A DNA stretch of 64,000 bases from Chloroflexota bacterium (GCA_020161265.1 JAIUOC010000004.1:461890-525889); one strand, 5' to 3'; positions 53,671 through 63,019 are shown, counted from the stretch's first letter. Numbers and translations: made by a program. Notes: generated from the sequence alone by a model not told the origin.

Positions 53671-56532
53671 CTAGGCTGGGGCATGCCAGCGCTGAAGCTG
53701 ATCCCAATTCAGCCCAGTTTCAACGTTCACTTCCAACGGCACGGCCAAATCGGGATAGACTTGGGTCATCGTATCACAAACTAATTGGGCCACGGCATCA
53801 CGCTCGGCCTCAGGCACTTCCAAAACTAATTCGTCATGAACTTGCAGCAGCATTTTGGTCTGATAGCCGCCAGCAATTAATGCTTGTTCCAGCCGAATCA
53901 TTGCCAACTTGATCAAATCGGCGGCTGTGCCTTGAATCCCAGCGTTGGTCGCCTCACGCTCAAAGGCGCTACGGCGTGGCCCAGTTACTCCACCGTCTTG
54001 CAATTCGCGGAAGTAGCGGCGACGGCCAAACAAGGTTTCAACATAGCCAACGGCCTTAACCCGCTCCAATGTTCGTTCGATATAGCTCTTCAGGCCTGGA
54101 TATTGAGCAAACAAGCCGTTGATCATTTGTTGGGCTTCGGTGCGGGAAAGCGCCGTGCGAGCAGCCAAGCCAAAGCTGCTAATGCCGTAAATAATACCAA
54201 AGACCGTCATTTTGGCGATCCGCCGCTGATTCTTGCTGACTTCATCCATTGGAATATCGAACAAGCGAGCAGCAGTAGCAGCGTGAATATCTTGGCCAGT
54301 TTTAAACACTTCGACCAAGGCTGGATCAGCGGTGATATGAGCCAAGACTCGTAGTTCAATCTGTGAATAGTCGGCGGTCATCAGCACATGGCCTGGCCGC
54401 GCAACAAAAGCCCGCCGAATTTCGCGGCCTTCCTCGCTGCGTACCGGAATATTTTGCAAATTGGGTGAATCGGAGCTGAGCCGCCCAGTTTCTGCGCCAA
54501 TTTGACGATATTGGGTATGCACGCGGCCTGTTTGCTGGTTGATCAACTCGATCAAGGCATCAACATAGGTCGATTTGAGCTTCGACAAACGGCGATAGCG
54601 CAAAATCATGGTCACAATTCCGCTTTGATCGTGCGTTTGTAAATCTTCCAAGGTTTCGGCATTGACCGAATAGACCGCGCCGCCACTGCGCGTTGTGCCA
54701 GCCAAACGCTTGAGATTGGCGGTTGGCAACTTCAAGCGAATAAACAACAGATCATTTAAATCGAAGCGCGAATTAATGTTGAGCGGTTCGCCGACAAAAT
54801 CGGCAATATGTTGCTCGATTTCGCGCAAACTTTGACCCAATACTTGACCTTGTTGCACCAATTGCGCCCGATCAAGCCCAATGCCACAGGCTTCCATACG
54901 CATCAATACAGGGCTAAGTGGCATTTCGATTTGCTCAAACACCTCGCGCACCGCCGGAATTGCCCCAAGCTGCGGCATGAACAGCGCCAATAAACGCGCC
55001 GTCATATCAACATCGGCGCTCGCATAGGGCGTTACCTGCTCAATCGCCACCTGATCCATGGTGATTTGCTTTTTGCCAGTGCCGATCAATGTTTCGATGC
55101 GGGTCATCTCAATTGGGCGATCATCGGCATCGCGTAATTCAGCAAAGGCCAAATCTTTGAGGCTCTGACGTTTGCCCAACAAGGCGGCGGCGATGGCCGT
55201 ATCAAAACTCAAATGGGGCACATCAAGCCCAATCAAGCTCAAGGCGCTCATATCAAACTTGCCATTATGCGCTACTACAGCTTTTTGTGGGTCGCTAAAC
55301 AATGGTTGCAAGGCCGCAACAACCTCGGCTATCGGCAATTGCTGGCCGCTGCGGTGCTCCAGCGGGATATACCAACCGCAGCCAGCAGTATGAGTCAGAG
55401 CGATACCAACCACTTTGGCGGGCACAGGCGAGAACAAATTCAAGCTATTGGTTTCCACATCGAAGATTAAACGTTCAGCTGCTGCCAAAATTCTTACCAA
55501 TTCGGCCAATTGTTCGCTAGTAGTCACCGCTTGATAATCACCAGATTGAGCGATCGGCTCAGCACTTGGTGGCATGGCATCATCGAACATGGTTAATTGG
55601 TTGGGATTGGTCGTTTGCGGAATGGCAACAACTTGGACGGCACTCACTTGGCTGGAAAGGGGCAGCTTATCGACCAACTTGCGAAATTCAAGCTGGCTGA
55701 ACAAGGCCAAGACCGTATCACGATCATAATCGTGGACTTTGGTGGCTTCAAGATCCAAGGTTACTGGGGCATTGGTAACGATTGTCGCCAAGTGCGTGCT
55801 AAATCGCGCGGCTTCTTGCTGGCCATCGAGCTTTGAGCGATAGCGATTGGCGACTTTATCGAGGTTGGCATAGATATTTTCGACGCTGCCCCATTCATTG
55901 AGCATGCTGATTGCCCCAGCCTCACCAATGCCCTTGACCCCAGGAATATTGTCGGAGGTATCGCCCTTGAGGCCGCGCAAATCGGCTAGTTGGTTGGGAG
56001 CCAAGCCTTTGTAGCGCTCGCGCACTTGAGCTTCATCGTAGAGCGAAACATTGCCCTTGCCATAAGGATTGGCCAACAGTACCTTGGTATAGTCGTTGAC
56101 CAATTGCAAGGTGTCGGTATCGCCAGTGATGATCAAGGTATCGACACCCTGCGCCTCAGCTTGACGACACAACGTCCCAATTACATCGTCGGCCTCATAG
56201 TTCTCGGCAGTGTAGATTGGAATATTCAAAGCATTGATAATTTGCTTGATTCGTTCGAGTTGCGGGTGAAAATCGGCGGGTGTTTCAGCGCGTCCAGCCT
56301 TATAGTCGGGGTACAGATCATCGCGGAAGGTTCGACCAATATCAAACGAAACCGCCACATACTCTGGTTGGCGCTCGCGTAACAAGTTGAGCAAAATTGA
56401 TAAAAAGCCTTGCACTGCATAGGTTGGCTCGCCAGTGGCGCGAACCGACATGCCTGTATCGCGAAGCGCAAAAAAGGCGCGAAATGCCAGCGCATGGCCA
56501 TCAACCAAGACGAGCGTGGGTCGCTGCTGCAT
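53671..56532 (-). CDS. polA: DNA polymerase I
   Basis: A 953-residue three-domain enzyme: 5' nuclease (residues 1-290; DGHALAFRAFFAL, YPDYKAGR, EADDVIGTL, ITGDTDTLQLV, GLKGDTSDNIPGVKGIG), 3'-5' exonuclease and polymerase. The exonuclease motifs are intact: FDVETNS, VVAHNGKFDMSAL and YASADVDMT, so proofreading should work. The polymerase has motif A DYSQIELRVLAHI, motif B RRIAKMTVFGIIYGIS and motif C QVHDELVLE. AGGAGG lies 10 nt before the ATG at 56530-56532, inside the longest frame. It acts in replication primer removal and repair. Confidence 0.97.
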   Translation of the reverse strand: MQQRPTLVLVDGHALAFRAFFALRDTGMSVRATGEPTYAVQGFLSILLNLLRERQPEYVAVSFDIGRTFRDDLYPDYKAGRAETPADFHPQLERIKQIINALNIPIYTAENYEADDVIGTLCRQAEAQGVDTLIITGDTDTLQLVNDYTKVLLANPYGKGNVSLYDEAQVRERYKGLAPNQLADLRGLKGDTSDNIPGVKGIGEAGAISMLNEWGSVENIYANLDKVANRYRSKLDGQQEAARFSTHLATIVTNAPVTLDLEATKVHDYDRDTVLALFSQLEFRKLVDKLPLSSQVSAVQVVAIPQTTNPNQLTMFDDAMPPSAEPIAQSGDYQAVTTSEQLAELVRILAAAERLIFDVETNSLNLFSPVPAKVVGIALTHTAGCGWYIPLEHRSGQQLPIAEVVAALQPLFSDPQKAVVAHNGKFDMSALSLIGLDVPHLSFDTAIAAALLGKRQSLKDLAFAELRDADDRPIEMTRIETLIGTGKKQITMDQVAIEQVTPYASADVDMTARLLALFMPQLGAIPAVREVFEQIEMPLSPVLMRMEACGIGLDRAQLVQQGQVLGQSLREIEQHIADFVGEPLNINSRFDLNDLLFIRLKLPTANLKRLAGTTRSGGAVYSVNAETLEDLQTHDQSGIVTMILRYRRLSKLKSTYVDALIELINQQTGRVHTQYRQIGAETGRLSSDSPNLQNIPVRSEEGREIRRAFVARPGHVLMTADYSQIELRVLAHITADPALVEVFKTGQDIHAATAARLFDIPMDEVSKNQRRIAKMTVFGIIYGISSFGLAARTALSRTEAQQMINGLFAQYPGLKSYIERTLERVKAVGYVETLFGRRRYFRELQDGGVTGPRRSAFEREATNAGIQGTAADLIKLAMIRLEQALIAGGYQTKMLLQVHDELVLEVPEAERDAVAQLVCDTMTQVYPDLAVPLEVNVETGLNWDQLQRWHAPA

Positions 56533-56569
56533 ACGATCAAAACCTCCTGAAACACAACATCCACCCTGC

Positions 56570-56578
56570 ATTGTAGCA
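56570..56578 (-). promoter_or_regulatory. Extended -10 element upstream of polA
   Basis: TGCTACAAT on the minus strand gives a TGn-TACAAT extended -10. It lies about 30 nt before the polA ribosome site. Confidence 0.5.
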
Positions 56579-56660
56579 GTATTTGGCTGCAATACCTAGG
56601 TGCTTGTTATCGAACATTTGTTCATTTTAACACACAAAGCTGTTGATGATAAGCCGTGCT

Positions 56661-56735
56661 AGCGAATGATCCACGAAGCGCACAAAGAGCACGAAGGCTT
56701 GTTTTAGCCACGAATTGCACGAATTGCACGAATTA
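56661..56735. repeat. Copy of the dispersed repeat words
   Basis: TGATCCACGAAGCGCACAAA, AGCACGAAGG and AGCCACGAATTGCACGAATT here match the words at 26464 and 29597, with GCACGAATT in place of CCACGAATT. Confidence 0.7.
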
Positions 56736-56811
56736 GATTCTTCCCTCATAATTTTTTCTGCGCTGCTGCGGTAAAATCTAGCCCCTTTTGATTTAGCCTT
56801 CATCCTTTCGA

Positions 56812-57447
56812 TTACTCTATGCGCTTAATCCCGCTGGGAGTTTCGATTGTGGCGATTAATTGTGGCTGGGCGGCGGTTTGCCAACGAGCTTCATCCTGCA
56901 TGCCAATCTGGCTGAGCATGGTTTCGATTTGGCTGGCTTGCGGGTGATGTAGCTCCAGCTGCAATAAACGACAACCCTGATCAGTTAAACGCTGGATTGG
57001 GTGTTGATCGCGCGGCCATTCGATCAGCATTGGCGCAACGCCAGCAAACGGCAAGCTGCCATCGGCAGGAATCGTGATTTGCCAAGCTAAATCGCCACGG
57101 CGCATCGGCGTGACCACCCCAAGTTGTTGGTGCAGCAATGCGCTTGCCGCCTGAATCAGGATTGTTCGGGCAACCCAAGTTGCTAAGCGCGGAGCACTGG
57201 TTGGTTGCAACGAATCTAATTCAAACCAGCGTGGGCGCTTGGGGGCAGCCAGTGTTGGATCGGGCGCGATCACTTCGAGGTAGCAATGCTCGCCTAGTTT
57301 GAGCAAACAATTGTGAGTTGCCATCGCCTGATGTTGGCCACCAGCCTGCATCGGCACGCCGAGCAAATCCTCAATATAGGCCACACCAAGCGCGAGATTG
57401 GGCGCAGTGACGACTAAATGATCGATCCATGTTGCTAATGGCATCAT
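56812..57447 (-). CDS. Glyoxalase/VOC-superfamily protein (Glyoxalase_3-like)
   Basis: A 211-residue protein with the start pattern WIDHLVVTAPNLALGVAYIE, typical of the Glyoxalase_3 family, and CYLEVIAPDP in the middle. Two babAB-type modules can be seen. Metal-binding residues are likely His10 and Glu58-region; a full set is not clear. AAGGAG lies 8 nt before the tandem ATG. Function unknown; the family includes small-molecule lyases and isomerases. It has an AT-rich upstream region with no sure promoter. Confidence 0.75.
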   Translation of the reverse strand: MMPLATWIDHLVVTAPNLALGVAYIEDLLGVPMQAGGQHQAMATHNCLLKLGEHCYLEVIAPDPTLAAPKRPRWFELDSLQPTSAPRLATWVARTILIQAASALLHQQLGVVTPMRRGDLAWQITIPADGSLPFAGVAPMLIEWPRDQHPIQRLTDQGCRLLQLELHHPQASQIETMLSQIGMQDEARWQTAAQPQLIATIETPSGIKRIE

Positions 57448-57799
57448 TGTTATGACTCCTTTTTATCTAAATCTGTGAAGTAAGCCTAAAATTGCTTTAT
57501 TTATTATTTGACCATTGTTGTTAGTTAAATGAATGGATTGTGATGATGTAAGCCGAAAGAATGAATACGGAAGATTGTCTTTTCTTGATTTTGTGATTTG
57601 AACTAGCAACAGTGGTTAATACAAGATTATCAATTACATTTAATCAGAATATTATTCATTTTTGTCATAAATTGGCTAGCAGTAACCATCAAGAAATCTT
57701 AAATTGCTTATTTAATCTATAACTTAACATTCTCCAGTATAATAAAACATATTCCCTTGCAGAATACAAGCTATGTTTTATGCTATTGGAGATATTTCT
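57448..57799. other. AT-rich intergenic region
   Basis: 352 nt of clearly lower GC than its surroundings. A TATAAT box on the plus strand (57738-57743) may serve the metallophosphoesterase gene at 57800. No ORF, no repeat word of the dispersed family. It could be a promoter/regulatory island or foreign DNA. Confidence 0.55.
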
Positions 57800-58549
57800 A
57801 TGCCTCGCTGGGCACTTTTGGCCGATGTTCATGGCAATCGCTTGGCCTTAGCTGCGGTTTTGGCCGATCTCGCTCAACGCCACGTTGATCAGATAATCAA
57901 CCTCGGTGATAGTGTGTATAGTGTGTTGCAACCACGCTGGTGCGCTGAACAACTGGCGCAAGTTGCCAACATCTCAATCAGTGGTAATCAAGATCGCATA
58001 CTGTTTGAGCAAATTCCAGTAGAGCAACAAACCCTGAGTTATCGCTTTGTGCAGGCTGATTTAGGCCCAAACGAACGCAATTGGCTTGCCAACCAGCCAG
58101 CCACGGCAATCGTTGATGATATTTTTTGTTGTCACGGCACACCAAGCAGTGATACCACCTATTTGCTGGAACAAGTTACACCGCACGGAGTGTTTTTACA
58201 TTCTGAAGAAGCAATTCGCGCAGCAATTCAAGGCATCAGCCAATCGCTGATCGTTTGTGGCCATAGCCATATCGCCCGCACTGTACAGCTTAGCAACGGC
58301 CAGTTGATCGTCAACCCCGGCAGTGTTGGCATCCCCGCGTATAATGATGAGCAGCCATATCCACATATCATCGAGGCTGGTAGCCCACATGCACGCTATG
58401 CGATCGTCGAGCGCAATGCCCAAGGCTGGCAGGTTGAGCATTATGCGCTTGGCTATGATTGGCAACAGGCCGCCGCTACTGCTCAACGCAATGGCCGCGA
58501 AAATTTGGCCCGTTGGCTGCAAACAGGCCGTGCCCAGCTCGATGATTAA
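57800..58549 (+). CDS. YfcE/calcineurin-like metallophosphoesterase
   Basis: A 249-residue cytoplasmic phosphoesterase. GGAG lies 8 nt before the ATG at 57800; the open frame from 57773 has none. Motifs are LADVHGN, LGDSVYS, GNQDR (Gln in place of the usual His of GNHD), CCHGTP and CGHSHI, then VNPGSVG. The His-to-Gln change in the metal motif may alter activity, though it occurs in some family members. Substrate unknown. The next gene starts about 30 nt later, so the two may be co-transcribed. Confidence 0.88.
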   Translation: MPRWALLADVHGNRLALAAVLADLAQRHVDQIINLGDSVYSVLQPRWCAEQLAQVANISISGNQDRILFEQIPVEQQTLSYRFVQADLGPNERNWLANQPATAIVDDIFCCHGTPSSDTTYLLEQVTPHGVFLHSEEAIRAAIQGISQSLIVCGHSHIARTVQLSNGQLIVNPGSVGIPAYNDEQPYPHIIEAGSPHARYAIVERNAQGWQVEHYALGYDWQQAAATAQRNGRENLARWLQTGRAQLDD

Positions 58550-58581
58550 CATCCCCTTGCAACGTGAAAGGATCAGCCATT

Positions 58582-59115
58582 TTGACGCTTGATCAATGGT
58601 TTTATTTGGCAGCGCTCAGTTTAGGCTTAGCAATTATTGCCATCACCAAAATTCGCCGCCAGCCGCTCTGGCCTTCGCTCGAACAGATGCAACGTTCATC
58701 GCGTTGGTTGTTTATTCAGCCTTTGGTTCTGGCAAGTTGGCTAATCACGGCGGCTGGCGTGGGCTTTTTGGCCCGTGGCGCTGGGGTCAATTGGTGGTTA
58801 AGTGGCTTAATTGCCTTGGCAGGGGGGTTAGCAGTTGGTTTGCTGCTCTATCGAATGATTATTGAACGCAACATTGTGCAACAGGCTGGCACGGCGCAAA
58901 GCAAAGTTGGGCCAATCGGCCAATTGGGCGTGGTGGTCGAAGCCTTGCCCGCCGATGGCTTTGGGGTGGTTGCTTATGAACATCAAAAAGGCGCAGCCCG
59001 CATCAATGCCCGAGCAATTGGTGGCCGAGCAATTGAGGCAGGCTGCGCCGTAATGATCGTCGAAGTTAATGATCAAGGAGCAACCGTGCTGCGCCTAGAG
59101 TCGCTTGAAAACTAG
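58582..59115 (+). CDS. NfeD-like membrane protein with OB-fold domain
   Basis: A 177-residue protein. AAAGGA lies 9 nt before the TTG at 58582, which gives the start LTLDQWFYLAAL; a GTG at 58564 is an alternative, but its ribosome site is poor. Three membrane segments (about 6-22, 45-65, 70-90) precede an NfeD-like OB-fold domain (GQLGVVVEALPADGFGVVAY). NfeD proteins pair with stomatins or SPP proteases; none are here. Its stop overlaps the converging anti-sigma gene. Confidence 0.65.
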   Translation: MTLDQWFYLAALSLGLAIIAITKIRRQPLWPSLEQMQRSSRWLFIQPLVLASWLITAAGVGFLARGAGVNWWLSGLIALAGGLAVGLLLYRMIIERNIVQQAGTAQSKVGPIGQLGVVVEALPADGFGVVAYEHQKGAARINARAIGGRAIEAGCAVMIVEVNDQGATVLRLESLEN

Positions 59116-60032
59116 CCATAAATACAGAATGGCGTGGTTTGCTCGATGATTGGGCTACCAGCGGGGGCGGTGTAGGTTTGCCATTCAGCTGGCAGTGCAT
59201 CCAATTCAACCGTCTCATCGACGACAAATTGCACCAAGGTTTCGGTGGTCAGGCCTTCGTAGGTCTGGCTGCTGGTGAATCGCCAAATCTGGCCAGTGTT
59301 GGCATCGATCCATGCAATCCCCATATCGCCGCCAAGATCAACAACCGCAAGCTGACGATCATCGATCGTTTCAGTACGGAGCACCGTGGCATTAGGAAAA
59401 TCGCTGTTCGAGCCAAACGCCCCATTGCCAACCCATTGGGTTAAGCTCAACGAACATTCGTCGAATGGCGCTTTGACCGAGGTATTGTCGTGGGCATTGT
59501 AATTCCAAAAGTAGTTTTCATCGACGATGGTTGGCCCCATTTGGTAGCCAACTGGTTGACCATTAAGCGATTGGCGGGCTGGTTGATAGAGCAAAATATG
59601 TGATTGGCCTTGCACCAGCCAAATCTCATCGCGATAATGCTCACCAATTTGGCCATCGCTGCGGGTGGTCGAAATTTCAATTGCCACATGGCGAGCTTTG
59701 CCATCGGCCACAATTGGTTGGCTAGCAAAGGTTTCGGCGCGTTGAATCAATTCTGCTGCTGAGACGCTGCGGGTTGGTTGATTCAAGCCAAAGACTAAGC
59801 CCAAGGCCATGGCTACGCTACAAGCAGCCAAAGCAAGCACACGAACTGGCCGCTGTTTAAACAATGTTTGCATGAAATTTCCTCGCTTAACTGGTGGCTG
59901 AAGTCCAGCCTGAATGCGTTGAATTGTTGCTGGTGATGGGCCGAAGCGTTGAGATTGCCCGATTAATTGCTGGCCGAGTTCGCTCGTTTCTAGCTCAGCC
60001 AAAGCACGCTCAAGCTCAGATTGATTGGTCAT
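59112..60032 (-). CDS. Putative membrane-bound anti-sigma factor
   Basis: A 306-residue protein. GGAGG lies 7 nt before the ATG at 60032; the frame from 60140 runs inside the sigma gene. Residues 1-60 are cytoplasmic (EQ-rich helix), one membrane segment is at about 66-84 (VLALAACSVAMALGLVFGL), and the rest is an extracellular domain with LIQRAETFASQP, VDENYFWNYN and the beta-rich MGIAWIDANTGQIWRF. This order fits an anti-sigma factor for the overlapping ECF sigma gene. No zinc-binding HxxxCxxC motif is seen, so the cytoplasmic domain is not of the classical ZAS type. Overlaps the sigma gene by 17 nt. Confidence 0.75.
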   Translation of the reverse strand: MTNQSELERALAELETSELGQQLIGQSQRFGPSPATIQRIQAGLQPPVKRGNFMQTLFKQRPVRVLALAACSVAMALGLVFGLNQPTRSVSAAELIQRAETFASQPIVADGKARHVAIEISTTRSDGQIGEHYRDEIWLVQGQSHILLYQPARQSLNGQPVGYQMGPTIVDENYFWNYNAHDNTSVKAPFDECSLSLTQWVGNGAFGSNSDFPNATVLRTETIDDRQLAVVDLGGDMGIAWIDANTGQIWRFTSSQTYEGLTTETLVQFVVDETVELDALPAEWQTYTAPAGSPIIEQTTPFCIYG

Positions 60033-60609
60033 CGGTGAGCCTCCGTTTAAGTTGTTCAAGCGCTCGATAGGCGGCCATTTTGACCGTAGCTTCGCGTTTG
60101 CCCACAATTTGGGCAATTGTCGCATAAGGCAATTGGGCAAAAAAGCGCAATTGAAGCAACTCTTGCTGTTCAGGGTTTAGTTGAGCCAAGGCTTGGTGCA
60201 CCAAGCGTTGTTGCTCAAGCTCAAGCATTGTCAATTCGGGCGAAGCTTGGTGGCTCGCCAATTCGGGCGATAGCTGGGTTTGCTGGCGACGATGCTGGCC
60301 ACGCCGATAGAAATCGACTAAACAGCGCCGCACAATTGTAAAGAGCCAGCCGACGAATGGCCCATTGGGCTTGAATTGAGCAAGGCTCTGCCAAGCTCGC
60401 TCGAAGGCTAACGCCGCGACTTCCTCGGCATCGTGGTGCTGTTGCAAACGTGCCATCAGAAACCGATAAACGGGCGTGATATAGCGTTGGTACAAGCGCA
60501 AAAAGGCCTCGTGATCGCCCGCCACTGCCAACGCCACATCACGATGATCATCAAGAGTTTGCTGATCGAATGGCGTTGTTGCCGCAACGAGCCGCTGGAT
60601 CAATGCCAT
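60016..60609 (-). CDS. ECF RNA polymerase sigma factor
   Basis: A 197-residue sigma-70 factor of the ECF group. Region 2 has FLRLYQRYITPVYRFLMARL and AEEVAALAFERAWQSL. The region 4 helix-turn-helix is in LNPEQQELLQLRFFAQLPYA and TIAQIVGKREATVKMAAYRA. AGGAGG lies 7 nt before the ATG at 60609. It is followed by its putative anti-sigma gene with overlap. It directs transcription of an unknown regulon, perhaps including itself. Confidence 0.9.
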   Translation of the reverse strand: MALIQRLVAATTPFDQQTLDDHRDVALAVAGDHEAFLRLYQRYITPVYRFLMARLQQHHDAEEVAALAFERAWQSLAQFKPNGPFVGWLFTIVRRCLVDFYRRGQHRRQQTQLSPELASHQASPELTMLELEQQRLVHQALAQLNPEQQELLQLRFFAQLPYATIAQIVGKREATVKMAAYRALEQLKRRLTDDQSI

Positions 60610-60699
60610 ACATCAGCCTCCTCATATAGTCTGAATCTGCAATGGCCTTGCACTCAATACATCGTTGGGCAAGCCCAAAAAGTAACAGACTTGATCAAA

Positions 60700-60726
60700 T
60701 TAGCACTCTCGCCACGATTTTGCTAA
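60700..60726 (+). promoter_or_regulatory. Degenerate CIRCE element 1
   Basis: TTAGCACTC, 9 nt, TTTTGCTAA. The left arm is perfect; the right arm has three changes from GAGTGCTAA. Part of a 321-nt gap (60610-60930) that holds three CIRCE sites and the groESL promoter; nothing else is seen in it. Confidence 0.55.
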
Positions 60727-60801
60727 ATTCTAACAATCGCTTAACGCATAAAAATTAGCCGAGTAGTGTGATTTTTGCCCTTCAGGATGCGCTAAATCGC
60801 T

Positions 60802-60828
60802 TTAGCACTCTCAGCTCAAGAGTGATAA
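60802..60828 (+). promoter_or_regulatory. CIRCE element 2 (HrcA operator)
   Basis: TTAGCACTC-N9-GAGTGATAA, one mismatch from the consensus TTAGCACTC-N9-GAGTGCTAA. It lies just upstream of the -35 box. Confidence 0.92.
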
Positions 60829-60836
60829 ACCAAGCC

Positions 60837-60865
60837 TTGACAAGCTTAACAGAACCACATACACT
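60837..60865 (+). promoter_or_regulatory. groESL promoter
   Basis: TTGACA (60837-60842), 17-nt spacer, TACACT (60860-60865): a near-consensus vegetative promoter between CIRCE 2 and CIRCE 3. Repression by HrcA at both sides is expected. Confidence 0.9.
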
Positions 60866-60876
60866 AGCACTTGGAT

Positions 60877-60903
60877 TTAGCACTCATCACAGTAGATTGC
60901 TAA
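60877..60903 (+). promoter_or_regulatory. CIRCE element 3 (HrcA operator)
   Basis: TTAGCACTC-N9-GATTGCTAA, one mismatch from the CIRCE consensus. It covers the expected transcription start and the early leader, in the usual position for HrcA control. Confidence 0.9.
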
Positions 60904-60930
60904 ATGGTCAACTAAGGAGGACACATAATC

Positions 60931-61233
60931 ATGTCTGATTTCCGGATTCGCCCCTTGGCCGATCGTGTGGTGATCAAGCCTCAAGCCAAAGAAGAAAAAA
61001 CCAAGAGTGGCTTGTTCCTGCCCGACACAGCGAATAAAGAAAAGCCTCAAGAAGGCCTCGTTGTGGCCGTTGGTGAAGGCAAATTGGATGATAACGGCAA
61101 GCGCGTGCCAGTTGCAGTGCAAGTTGGCGATCGTGTGTTGTTTGCCAAATATGCTGGCACCGAGATCAAGCTGGACGACGAAGATTATTTGATTTTGGCT
61201 GAAAAAGATATTTTGGCCGTCGTTCAAGCCTAA
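60931..61233 (+). CDS. groES: Co-chaperonin GroES
   Basis: A 100-residue GroES. It has the domain start [11 protein letters not shown], the mobile loop [18 protein letters not shown] and the end [15 protein letters not shown]. It caps the GroEL cage for ATP-dependent folding in the cytoplasm. AAGGAGG precedes the ATG by 10 nt. First gene of the operon with groEL after 38 nt; HrcA/CIRCE-controlled. Confidence 0.97.
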   Translation: MSDFRIRPLADRVVIKPQAKEEKTKSGLFLPDTANKEKPQEGLVVAVGEGKLDDNGKRVPVAVQVGDRVLFAKYAGTEIKLDDEDYLILAEKDILAVVQA

Positions 61234-61271
61234 GGCTAATTCGCGACGCTTCTTAGGAGGATTATTTACCA

Positions 61272-62915
61272 ATGGCAAAGCAAGTTGCTTTTAATGAAGA
61301 AGCCCGCCGCGCTCTCAAACGTGGTGTGGACGTGGTTGCAGATGCAGTTAAGACGACCTTGGGCCCACGCGGTCGCAACGTCGCTATCGATAAAAAATTC
61401 GGCTCACCAACCGTAACCCACGACGGCGTTACCGTTGCCAAAGAAATCGAATTGAAAGACCCATTTGAAAACATGGGCGCTCGCTTGTTGGTTGAAGCCG
61501 CAACCAAAACCAACGATGTTGCTGGCGACGGCACCACCACCGCCACCGTTTTGGCTCAAGCAATTGTCCACGAAGGCTTGCGCCAAGTGGCTGCTGGCGC
61601 TAACTCGATGATGATCAAGCGTGGCTTGGACAAAGGCACTGCCGTTTTGTTGCAAGCAATCCGCGACTTGGCTAAGCCAGTCAACGATCGCACCGACATC
61701 TCAAGCGTTGCCACCATCTCAGCCGCCGATTCGTCAATTGGCGATTTGATTGCTGAAGTGATGGACAAAGTTGGTAAAGACGGCGTTATCACCGTTGAAG
61801 AAGGCAAAGGCTTAGGCTACGAGACCGAGTATACCGAAGGTATGCAATTCGATCGTGGCTACATCTCAGCCTACTTCGTCACCAACAGCGACCGCATGGA
61901 ATCAGATTTGGAAGACCCCTACATTTTGATCACCGACAAGAAGATCAGCTCGATCCAAGAAATCTTGCCAGTGCTCGAAAAAGTCTTGCAATTCACCAAG
62001 AACTTTGTGATCATCGCTGAAGATATCGACGGCGAAGCCTTGCCAACCCTCGTGCTGAACAAATTGCGCGGCACGATCAACGTCTTGGCAATCAAAGCTC
62101 CTGGCTTCGGCGATCGCCGCAAAGCCATGTTGCAAGATATCGCCATCCTCACCGGTGGTACGGTTATCAGCGAAGAAATTGGCCGCAAGCTTGATAGCGC
62201 CACGGTCGAAGATTTGGGCCGCGCTCGCCGCGTGATTGCCAACAAAGACGAAACCACGGTTATCGAAGGCCGCGGCGACGAAGATGCAATCAAAGCTCGG
62301 ATCGAACAAATTCGTGCTCAAATTGAAACCACCACCAGCGATTTTGATCGTGAGAAACTGCAAGAACGCTTGGCCAAATTGGCTGGTGGCGTAGCAGTGC
62401 TCAAAGTTGGTGCTGCAACCGAGCCAGAATTGAAAGAACGCAAGCACCGCGTCGAAGATGCACTCTCAACCGCTCGTGCAGCTGTTGAAGAAGGTATCGT
62501 ACCTGGTGGCGGGATTGCCTTGTTGAGCGTGTTGCCAGCTTTGGATAAAGTTGAGCCAGCTAACCAAGACGAAAAAGCTGCTGTCTTGATTTTGCGCCGC
62601 GCCTTGGAAGAACCAATTCGCCAATTGGCTCGCAACGCTGGTGAAGATGGTGCCGTGATTATCGACACCGTGCGCCGCTTGCAAAAAGATCAAGGCGACT
62701 CGACCCTTGGCTACAACGTCATCACTGGCGAATATGGCTCAATGGTTGAAATGGGCATCATCGACCCAGCCAAGGTAACCCGCTCGGCCTTGCAAAACGC
62801 CGTTTCGATTGCCTCGATGATCTTGACCACCGATGCTTTGGTCGCCGATATCCCAGAAAAAGAAGCTGCTCCAGCTCCTGGTGGTATGGGTGGCATGGGC
62901 GGCATGGATTTCTAA
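61272..62915 (+). CDS. groEL: Chaperonin GroEL
   Basis: A 547-residue chaperonin with the usual motifs: [23 protein letters not shown] (ATP), a complete apical domain and the C-terminal [11 protein letters not shown] tail. AGGAGG lies 11 nt before the ATG. Together with GroES it forms the folding machine. A strong terminator follows at 62936-62971. Confidence 0.98.
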   Translation: MAKQVAFNEEARRALKRGVDVVADAVKTTLGPRGRNVAIDKKFGSPTVTHDGVTVAKEIELKDPFENMGARLLVEAATKTNDVAGDGTTTATVLAQAIVHEGLRQVAAGANSMMIKRGLDKGTAVLLQAIRDLAKPVNDRTDISSVATISAADSSIGDLIAEVMDKVGKDGVITVEEGKGLGYETEYTEGMQFDRGYISAYFVTNSDRMESDLEDPYILITDKKISSIQEILPVLEKVLQFTKNFVIIAEDIDGEALPTLVLNKLRGTINVLAIKAPGFGDRRKAMLQDIAILTGGTVISEEIGRKLDSATVEDLGRARRVIANKDETTVIEGRGDEDAIKARIEQIRAQIETTTSDFDREKLQERLAKLAGGVAVLKVGAATEPELKERKHRVEDALSTARAAVEEGIVPGGGIALLSVLPALDKVEPANQDEKAAVLILRRALEEPIRQLARNAGEDGAVIIDTVRRLQKDQGDSTLGYNVITGEYGSMVEMGIIDPAKVTRSALQNAVSIASMILTTDALVADIPEKEAAPAPGGMGGMGGMDF

Positions 62916-62935
62916 TCCAGCCCAATCGGCAACCC

Positions 62936-62971
62936 AAAACCCCTGTTGTTCAATTGAGCAACAGGGGTTTT
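62936..62971 (+). terminator. Intrinsic terminator of groESL
   Basis: A perfect 13-bp stem (62936-62948 with 62959-62971), AAAACCCCTGTTG on the left arm, 10-nt loop, with TTTTCATTT following. Confidence 0.93.
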
Positions 62972-63019
62972 CATTTAACCTGTATCATAAAACTATACAA
63001 ATTCAGTAGGAGATTGCTT

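Noticed and set aside
56812..57447. Lactoylglutathione lyase (GloA) call
   Set aside because: The metal ligand set and length do not match GloA; only the VOC superfamily is supported.
62954..63019. N-terminal extension of the DapB-like protein
   Set aside because: It begins inside the groESL terminator, and the ribosome site at 63007-63012 fits the ATG at 63020.
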